DNA of 10,651 bases from DASPTB01 sp035623615 (lineage in GTDB: Bacteria > Actinomycetota > UBA4738). The notes beneath the pieces were generated by a model. It saw only the letters and a list, made by a program, of their open reading frames with translations. It was not told the DNA's origin and searched no databases. Shown here in pieces: positions 6,737 to 10,651 of this stretch (positions within the stretch are counted from its first letter, which is position 1; the number at the start of each line of letters is the position of its first letter). The stretch lies in contig DASPTB010000314.1 of the NCBI GenBank assembly GCA_035623615.1, positions 1-10,651 of the forward strand, in the 5' to 3' direction. Position numbers and translations under genes: made by a program.

Positions 6737-6950
6737 CGGGCATCACCCGTTCGGACGCCTGAGTGAGCAGGGCCCCTCGGGTCGGCACGAACTGCGAATG
6801 GCCCCAGCCTGCTTCATGCACGGAACAGAGGCTCGAGCCGTTGTAGATGGACAGCTGGGTGTCGCAGCTCTGCGCCTCGCATACGCGCCCTGCCTCGTGA
6901 CGAACGGCGGCCTTCCCGCCGTGACTCACGGGCTCAATGCGCCGGGTCAT
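6729..6950 (-). CDS. Small Cys/His-containing (zinc-ribbon-like) protein
   Basis: The 73-residue product carries C24-x4-C29-x12-C42-x2-H45 (RVCEAQSC ... LSIYN ... LCSVHE), a spacing suited to one metal ion, probably zinc. The LSIYN between the cysteine pairs resembles small actinobacterial zinc-ribbon proteins with a C..C..(Y)N..C..H pattern. The rest is short flanks with no membrane segment. A longer open frame extends upstream to 8261 but is only an antisense shadow of the DedA-PAP2 gene. The ATG at 6950-6948 is chosen because it overlaps, as ATGA, the stop of the eight-codon leader ORF; its own ribosome site (GGGAAG) is mediocre. Its TGA overlaps the next gene's GTG start by 8 bases. A regulatory or nucleic-acid-binding role alongside Csp is inference. 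Confidence 0.7.
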   Translation of the reverse strand: MTRRIEPVSHGGKAAVRHEAGRVCEAQSCDTQLSIYNGSSLCSVHEAGWGHSQFVPTRGALLTQASERVMPGA

Positions 6951-6973
6951 GGTCTTCCCGTTCGGCTCGGCAT
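6947..6973 (-). CDS. Eight-codon leader ORF upstream of the Cys/His gene
   Basis: ATG 6973-6971 encodes MPSRTGRP and ends in TGA 6949-6947. That TGA shares the tetranucleotide ATGA with the start of the Cys/His gene. An excellent ribosome site, AGAGGAGAG, stands just before this short ORF, better than the one before the gene it leads into. Ribosomes would be loaded here and re-initiate on the overlapping start. It may be a leader peptide that couples or regulates translation of the operon. The alternative is that the good ribosome site serves the Cys/His ATG directly from 20-odd bases away, which is too far. Confidence 0.45.
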   Translation of the reverse strand: MPSRTGRP

Positions 6974-7051
6974 GTCTCTCCTCTCTGAAAGTGATTCGCG
7001 TGAGGGGAGACAGGAGCGTCTGAGCTCGCCCGAATCGTGGAATCCGGAGCG

Positions 7052-7057
7052 AGTGTA
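7052..7057 (-). promoter_or_regulatory. Candidate -10 element for the Cys/His-charged-csp operon
   Basis: TACACT on the minus strand (7057-7052) matches TAnnnT. It would start transcription near 7045, leaving a leader of about 70 bases to the leader ORF and about 95 to the Cys/His gene. A long leader is common in cold-shock mRNAs. No good -35 is seen 16-18 bases upstream, so support is limited. Confidence 0.28.
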
Positions 7058-7124
7058 CCCGACCAGCCCATGCCTCGCGCTCGCTCCCGACGAGGGCCTC
7101 GGGTTTCGGGAACAATAGCGGTCC

Positions 7125-8585
7125 ATGATCGGGGGAACGCTCGACCGCATCCTGACGCTCCCCGGCTGGCTCGTCATCGCGCTGGTCTTCCTTCTTCCCG
7201 CCCTCGAGGCGTCGGCCTTCGTGGGCTTCGTGTTCCCCGGCGAGATCGTGGTCTTCCTTGGCGGGGTCAGCGCCTGGCGTGGAACGGTGCCGCTGTGGGG
7301 CGTGATCGTCGCCGCCGTCCTGGGCGCCATCATCGGAGACTCCGTCGGCTATCTCATCGGTCGCCGCTGGGGGCGGGGGATGCTCCAGGGAACGATCGGG
7401 CGCCTGCCGCTGATCCGCCGGCACCTCGACGAGCACCTGGACGAAGCCCAGGCGTACGTCCGCAGGCGGCAGGGGTCGGCGGTGTTCTTCGGACGCTTCA
7501 CCACGGCGCTGCGTGTGCTGGTTCCCGGGCTCGCCGGGATGTCGGACGTGCACTACCCGACGTTCCTTCTTTACAACGTGGCCGGAGGAGTCGTCTGGGG
7601 CGCGGGCTTCGCCCTTCTCGGCTACGTCGCGGGCGCGAGCTACCGGGACATCGCTCGGCTCGTCGGCCAGTCTGGTCTGGCGCTGCTCGCTCTCATCGTG
7701 CTCGCGCTGGTGCTCGGACGAGTGATCCGCAGGCTGGAGCTGCGGTCGTCCGGTCTTCGAGCCCTGGGTGAACGCGCGGCGGCGAGCCCGCCGCTCGCGT
7801 GGGTGCGCCGCAGGTTCCCCGTCCAGGTTCGTTGGCTCCGGCGCCGGCTCGACGTCTCGTCGCGTCGGGGGTTCGCGCTCACCTTCTCGCTTGCCGTGTC
7901 CGCCCTGTTCCTGTGGTGGTTCGGGGGGCTCACCCAGGACGTGGTCGCCCACGACGACACGTACCTCGCGGACCCGCACGTGCTGAGTTGGGTCGTTGCA
8001 CAGAGGACCGAGGCGCTCACGACGTTCTTCAGGACCGTCACGTGGATGGGGTCGACCGCCGTCCTGTATCCGGCGCTCGTAATGTTCGCCGCTCTGTTGT
8101 GGTGGCGCCGCCGAGAATGGCGGCCGAGCGTCCTTCTCGCAGCGGCCCTCCTGGGAGCAGTGGCCCTCTACGACATCGTGAAGCCGATCGTCGGCCGCGC
8201 CCGCCCCCCCGAGCAATTCTGGATCGGGACGTTCTCGGGCTGGTCCTTTCCGTCCGGTCATTCCGCGCAGTCGATCGCTTTCTACGGGATGCTCGCGTTC
8301 CTCCTGTCAAGGTCGCGCTCCAGTCGCGTGCGGGCGTGGCTCTGGTGTGGCGCGCTCCTGGTCACGCTGATCGTCGGGGGATCGCGAATCTACCTGGGTG
8401 CCCACTGGATGACCGACGTGCTCGGCGGATACGCACTGGGCGGATTCTGGGTGAGCCTCGTGATCGCGTTCACGTTCTGGCGGGAATGGTTGTGGAAGGG
8501 CTCCCGCACCGGCCCACCCGATCGGTCCCCGACGCCTTCGGAGCGAGAGCCGGTGGGGGCGATGGATGGGTGGGGGAGCGGCTAG
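7125..8585 (+). CDS. DedA domain fused to PAP2-type lipid phosphatase
   Basis: This 486-residue integral membrane protein joins two envelope domains. Residues about 1-205 are DedA/SNARE-associated: FVFPGE (35-40), GDSVGYLIGRRWG (71-83), and GRFTTALRVLVPGLAG (123-138) with its conserved Arg and Pro. DedA proteins are implicated in undecaprenyl-phosphate or phospholipid translocation. A basic linker (about 205-248) leads to a PAP2 domain with every catalytic motif: K353-x6-R360-P361, PSGH (376-379), and S420-R421-x5-H427 followed by D431. PAP2 enzymes remove phosphate from lipid phosphates such as undecaprenyl-pyrophosphate or phosphatidic acid at the outer membrane face. Fusion suggests dephosphorylation coupled to lipid recycling. 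The ATG at 7125 has no clear ribosome site; AACAAT at 7111-7116 could be a -10 giving a leaderless mRNA. The C-terminal tail (from about 465) is Pro/Gly/Ser-rich and cytosolic. A hairpin follows at 8624. Confidence 0.93.
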   Translation: MIGGTLDRILTLPGWLVIALVFLLPALEASAFVGFVFPGEIVVFLGGVSAWRGTVPLWGVIVAAVLGAIIGDSVGYLIGRRWGRGMLQGTIGRLPLIRRHLDEHLDEAQAYVRRRQGSAVFFGRFTTALRVLVPGLAGMSDVHYPTFLLYNVAGGVVWGAGFALLGYVAGASYRDIARLVGQSGLALLALIVLALVLGRVIRRLELRSSGLRALGERAAASPPLAWVRRRFPVQVRWLRRRLDVSSRRGFALTFSLAVSALFLWWFGGLTQDVVAHDDTYLADPHVLSWVVAQRTEALTTFFRTVTWMGSTAVLYPALVMFAALLWWRRREWRPSVLLAAALLGAVALYDIVKPIVGRARPPEQFWIGTFSGWSFPSGHSAQSIAFYGMLAFLLSRSRSSRVRAWLWCGALLVTLIVGGSRIYLGAHWMTDVLGGYALGGFWVSLVIAFTFWREWLWKGSRTGPPDRSPTPSEREPVGAMDGWGSG

Positions 8586-8623
8586 CGCGTACAAGCCGAT
8601 CGCCGCATTCATCCTGCGTTCAC

Positions 8624-8645
8624 GGGTCGGCCGCTTTTCCGACCC
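8624..8645 (+). terminator. Hairpin after the DedA-PAP2 gene
   Basis: GGGTCGG (8624-8630) pairs with CCGACCC (8639-8645) around the loop CCGCTTTT, 38 bases after the DedA-PAP2 stop and before the next gene. The T run lies in the loop rather than after the stem, so this would be a tract-less terminator. It suggests the phosphoesterase has its own promoter, although I cannot point to one in 8646-8709. Confidence 0.4.
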
Positions 8646-8709
8646 CTCGACCGTGCAATCCTGTGGCTTCGCCCGACCGTGGGGGCTTCGATCGAGAGGG
8701 AGGGAGCTC

Positions 8710-9732
8710 ATGACCGTGCGCCTCGGAGCGTTGACCATCTTCGCCGCCAGTCTTCTCCTCGTCCCCGCCGCGCAGGCGCCGTCCGCGCTGGCGGGCTCCT
8801 CTCGGGCGACGCCGGCGGACGGCGTGCCGGCGTTCAGCAACGTCTTCATGATCATCGGAGAGAACACCACGTACGGGCAGGTGACGAAGAACACCGCTCC
8901 GTACCTTGTGAACGACTTCGAGCCGGGCGCGGCGTGGTTCACGACCTACTTCGCGCTGACGCACAACTCGACGGCGAACTACGTCGGGCTGACCTCGGGC
9001 CAATACACCCGATGTGAGCAGGTGGACAACCCGCCGGCGAAGTGTCACGAGCACGTCGACAACCTGTTCACGTTGCTCGACAGGGCCGACGAGAGTTGGA
9101 CCGAGTGGATGGAGTCGGCAAAGGGCCCATGCGACTTGGTCGACTCGGGATCCGACGCCCTCCTCAACAAGTACCGCGTCAAGCACAACCCGGCCGTCTA
9201 CTACGGCAGCGTCGAGGGGCAAGGCGGCCACTTCTCGAGCACGGCACCATCGCGCGAATGCCTCAAGAACGTGGTGCCAGCGGGCAGCACCGCGCCCAAC
9301 GACTCGTCGGCGCTGGACGCCGCGCTCGCATCGGGCCATGTCGCTCGGTTCAACCTGATCATCCCGAACGAGTGCGAAGACGGCCATGATGCCTGCCAGC
9401 CACGCGGACCACACATGGGGAAGATCCGCCAGTTCGACGAGTTCCTGCAACGCGAGGTACCGAAGATCGAGGCGTCGCCGGCATTCAACTCGAGCAGCGT
9501 GATCTTGATCGTCTACGACGAGTGCGACTGCGAGGGACTGCACGGCGATCCGTTCTACGGCGGCGGGCAGGTCGTGCTCGCCCTGAAGAGCGGACTCATC
9601 AATCCGGGCATGTACAGCGGGCTGCTGAACCACTACAGCACGCTGCGGATGCTTCAGGACGGCCTGGGCGTCTCCGGCACGTACCTGGCGAATGCCGCCA
9701 CGGCCGCCCCCATCGACATGATCTGGAAGTAG
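8710..9732 (+). CDS. Secreted phosphoesterase (acid phosphatase / phospholipase C superfamily, PF04185-like)
   Basis: The 340-residue protein begins with a signal peptide (MTVRLGALTIFAASLLLVPA, cleavage probably after AQA-23 or ALA-28). The mature part opens with VFMIIGENTTYGQV (45-58), matching the superfamily's [IV]ENxxY metal-binding entry (E51). THNSTANYVGLTSG (84-97) corresponds to the catalytic Ser/Thr segment, with S87 or T88 as candidate nucleophile. IIPNECEDGHDAC (217-229), YDECDCEG (269-276) and NHYSTLRMLQDGLGV (307-321) match the remaining metal-ligand motifs. Unusually many cysteines (102, 112, 141, 184, 222, 229, 272, 274) suggest disulfides outside the cell, several beside metal ligands. 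The ATG at 8710 has GGAGGGAG six bases upstream; the frame could extend to 8566 but would bury the signal peptide. Phosphate scavenging or phospholipid cleavage is likely; the exact substrate is undetermined. Confidence 0.85.
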   Translation: MTVRLGALTIFAASLLLVPAAQAPSALAGSSRATPADGVPAFSNVFMIIGENTTYGQVTKNTAPYLVNDFEPGAAWFTTYFALTHNSTANYVGLTSGQYTRCEQVDNPPAKCHEHVDNLFTLLDRADESWTEWMESAKGPCDLVDSGSDALLNKYRVKHNPAVYYGSVEGQGGHFSSTAPSRECLKNVVPAGSTAPNDSSALDAALASGHVARFNLIIPNECEDGHDACQPRGPHMGKIRQFDEFLQREVPKIEASPAFNSSSVILIVYDECDCEGLHGDPFYGGGQVVLALKSGLINPGMYSGLLNHYSTLRMLQDGLGVSGTYLANAATAAPIDMIWK

Positions 9733-9745
9733 CTCGGCGAGAGGC

Positions 9746-9823
9746 TCAGCGAGGCTTCTCGGCCAATACGACCTCGGTGTCGCCGGGCCAGTCCCAGAAC
9801 AGGTTCTCCCCGGAAGAAGCCAC
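9746..9823 (-). other. Possible 25-codon ORF or gene remnant
   Basis: A minus-strand GTG frame encodes 25 residues beginning MASSGENLFWDWPGDTEVVL and ending EKPR before TGA 9748-9746. The wording (FWDWPGDTEVVLAEKPR) looks protein-like, but there is no ribosome site, an in-frame TAG sits directly upstream, and the 18-bp hairpin at 9834-9873 would cut off transcripts from the upstream gene. It may be the 3' stump of a lost gene. Otherwise 9733-9833 shows nothing convincing. Confidence 0.18.
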
Positions 9824-9833
9824 CTACGGCGTG

Positions 9834-9873
9834 CGCGCGCGGGCTCGGCCGTTCCCGGCCGAGCCCGCGTGTG
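9834..9873. terminator. Very strong 18-bp hairpin between convergent genes
   Basis: GGGCTCGGCCG (9841-9851) pairs perfectly with CGGCCGAGCCC (9856-9866) around a TTCC loop. The stem extends outward by seven more pairs (9834-9840 with 9867-9873), two of them G-U in the plus-strand RNA, for 18 bp in all. It lies about 100 bases after the phosphoesterase stop and 24 bases after the end of the convergent membrane-protein gene. It probably serves both as a terminator without a U-tract. Confidence 0.75.
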
Positions 9874-9897
9874 AGTGTGGTCCTCAGGCAATGACGG

Positions 9898-10551
9898 TCA
9901 GTAGCCGTAGCCGCCTGTCTGAGCTCCGCCTCCACCGTTCCCACCGGACGGCGCGGTCGGGGCGTTGTGGCTGCCCCCTCCGCCGCCGGATGAGGACGCG
10001 TTGGCCATCGACGCGACGCCGGCGATACCGAGCGCGCCGATCAACACCGCTGCGGCGAGCGCGAAGCCCCGGACACGGGCCGCCGCCCGCCCGGCACTTG
10101 ATCCCCGAACCGCCAGCACCGTGGCACCGACGAGCGTGACTGCTTCGAGAATCGTCGCCACGCTGTCGGAGAACCCAACGGGCAGCACGACGTGGGCGTA
10201 CTGGCCGATCGGGAGCCCCACCGTCCGGGAGACGAGCCACGTGGCCACGACGAGCGCGTTCCCCAATGCGCCGAGCGCGAGCCACCAGCGGGGAGCCCAG
10301 ACCAGTGCCAGGAGGCCCCAGACGACCTGCGCCGAGCCCACGGCTCCGAAGAACGCTTGGGTCTGCGCACTTGCCCCCGCGATCGTCGCCGCCACGGCGA
10401 TATTGATTGCGCCGGCGGCGATGCTGGCGAGGGCAGCCACCGACACGAGCCGTGCAGTGTTCCGACCCGGCTCCGCGACCGTTCCGCGCGCCGACACTCC
10501 GACAGGACGCCGCGCGGGTGCGATGTCGTCCCATTGCGGTTGTGCAGCCAT
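9898..10551 (-). CDS. Hypothetical five-helix membrane protein with Gly-rich tail
   Basis: The 217-residue product has a polar N-terminus (about 1-32), then hydrophobic segments at about 35-60, 70-86, 89-108, 128-148 and 160-182. A low-complexity tail follows (about 187-217; SSSGGGGGSHN, GGNGGGG, ending QTGGYGY). With five helices one end must lie outside; the Arg-rich loops (VRGSSAGRAAARVRG) suggest which loops are cytosolic. I recognise no named family or catalytic motif. ATG 10551-10549 is chosen because AAGGAG lies eight bases upstream; the in-frame ATG at 10602 has no such site. A perfect TGTGA-N6-TCACA palindrome lies 81-96 bases upstream of the start, so CRP/FNR-family control is plausible. 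The strong hairpin at 9834-9873 follows. The Gly/Tyr tail might mediate self-association or surface contact, which is speculation. Confidence 0.8.
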   Translation of the reverse strand: MAAQPQWDDIAPARRPVGVSARGTVAEPGRNTARLVSVAALASIAAGAINIAVAATIAGASAQTQAFFGAVGSAQVVWGLLALVWAPRWWLALGALGNALVVATWLVSRTVGLPIGQYAHVVLPVGFSDSVATILEAVTLVGATVLAVRGSSAGRAAARVRGFALAAAVLIGALGIAGVASMANASSSGGGGGSHNAPTAPSGGNGGGGAQTGGYGY

Positions 10552-10631
10552 CGTTCTCACTCCTTCCTCGATGGTCCTGGTTGGTTGACGTGGTCTACGC
10601 ACGAAGCCACTGGTCGGTTCACGTCTCTCCT

Positions 10632-10647
10632 TGTGACGTCGGTCACA
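10632..10647. promoter_or_regulatory. CRP/FNR-family operator, TGTGA-N6-TCACA
   Basis: TGTGACGTCGGTCACA is an exact TGTGA-N6-TCACA palindrome; the inverted repeat extends to TGTGAC/GTCACA. This is the core recognised by cAMP-receptor-type regulators, including actinobacterial Crp/GlxR. It lies 81 bases upstream of the membrane protein start codon (10551, minus strand). It could also regulate a gene to the right of the window. Confidence 0.6.
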
Positions 10648-10651
10648 TACG

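Noticed and set aside
6798..7118. 106-codon plus-strand frame before the DedA-PAP2 gene
   Set aside because: It is antisense to the Cys/His gene, leader ORF and their upstream region, has no ribosome site and no recognisable motif.
6951..8261. Long minus-strand frame extending the Cys/His protein upstream to 8261
   Set aside because: The upstream part is antisense to the DedA-PAP2 gene and is a charged, low-complexity shadow. Only the last 73 codons, after the ATG at 6950, look like a real protein.
8620..9891. 423-codon minus-strand frame over the phosphoesterase
   Set aside because: Arg/Val/His-rich antisense shadow; the plus-strand frame has a signal peptide and all superfamily motifs.

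Overview
The window is GC-rich with strongly G/C-biased third codon positions. Its gene families (DedA-PAP2 fusion, EPHN-type epoxide hydrolase beside a CINW redoxin, M1 peptidase, single-domain Csp, CRP-type operator) suggest a soil or sediment actinobacterium. That assignment is inference from gene content and composition; no rRNA or other marker gene is present.

Layout, left to right. (1) Positions 1-122 hold the 3' end of a plus-strand gene, probably a winged-helix DNA-binding protein. (2) 154-449 on the minus strand looks like a real small gene with a one-base frameshift near its end. (3) 505-2292 (+) is a secreted M1-type zinc metallopeptidase. It ends 3 bases from a convergent minus-strand cluster. 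(4) That cluster, read right to left, is an HdeD/DUF308 membrane protein (5218-4628), a microsomal-type epoxide hydrolase (4573-3353) and a DipZ-like redoxin whose CxxC has become CINW (3315-2296). A 53-residue two-helix membrane protein (5542-5381) lies upstream on the same strand. (5) 5713-6219 (+) is a cytoplasmic cyclophilin. It converges, across a strong hairpin, on (6) a compact minus-strand operon: an eight-codon leader ORF, a small Cys/His protein, a small charged protein and a cold-shock protein (6973-6255). The first three are joined by ATGA and 8-base overlaps. (7) 7125-8585 (+) is a DedA domain fused to a PAP2 phosphatase. (8) 8710-9732 (+) is a secreted phosphoesterase of the acid phosphatase/phospholipase C superfamily. 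(9) An 18-bp hairpin separates it from a convergent Gly-tailed membrane protein (10551-9898, minus), whose upstream region carries a perfect TGTGA-N6-TCACA site.

Much of the content concerns the cell envelope and stress: two exported hydrolases, a lipid phosphatase/flippase-like fusion, a stress membrane protein, a detoxifying hydrolase paired with a redox protein, a proline isomerase and a cold-shock operon. I see no CRISPR array, insertion sequence, phage gene, tRNA, rRNA or defence system. The most unusual items are the overlapping leader ORF/Cys-protein/charged-protein/Csp operon, the hidden frameshifted gene at the left edge, and the redoxin lacking its resolving cysteine.
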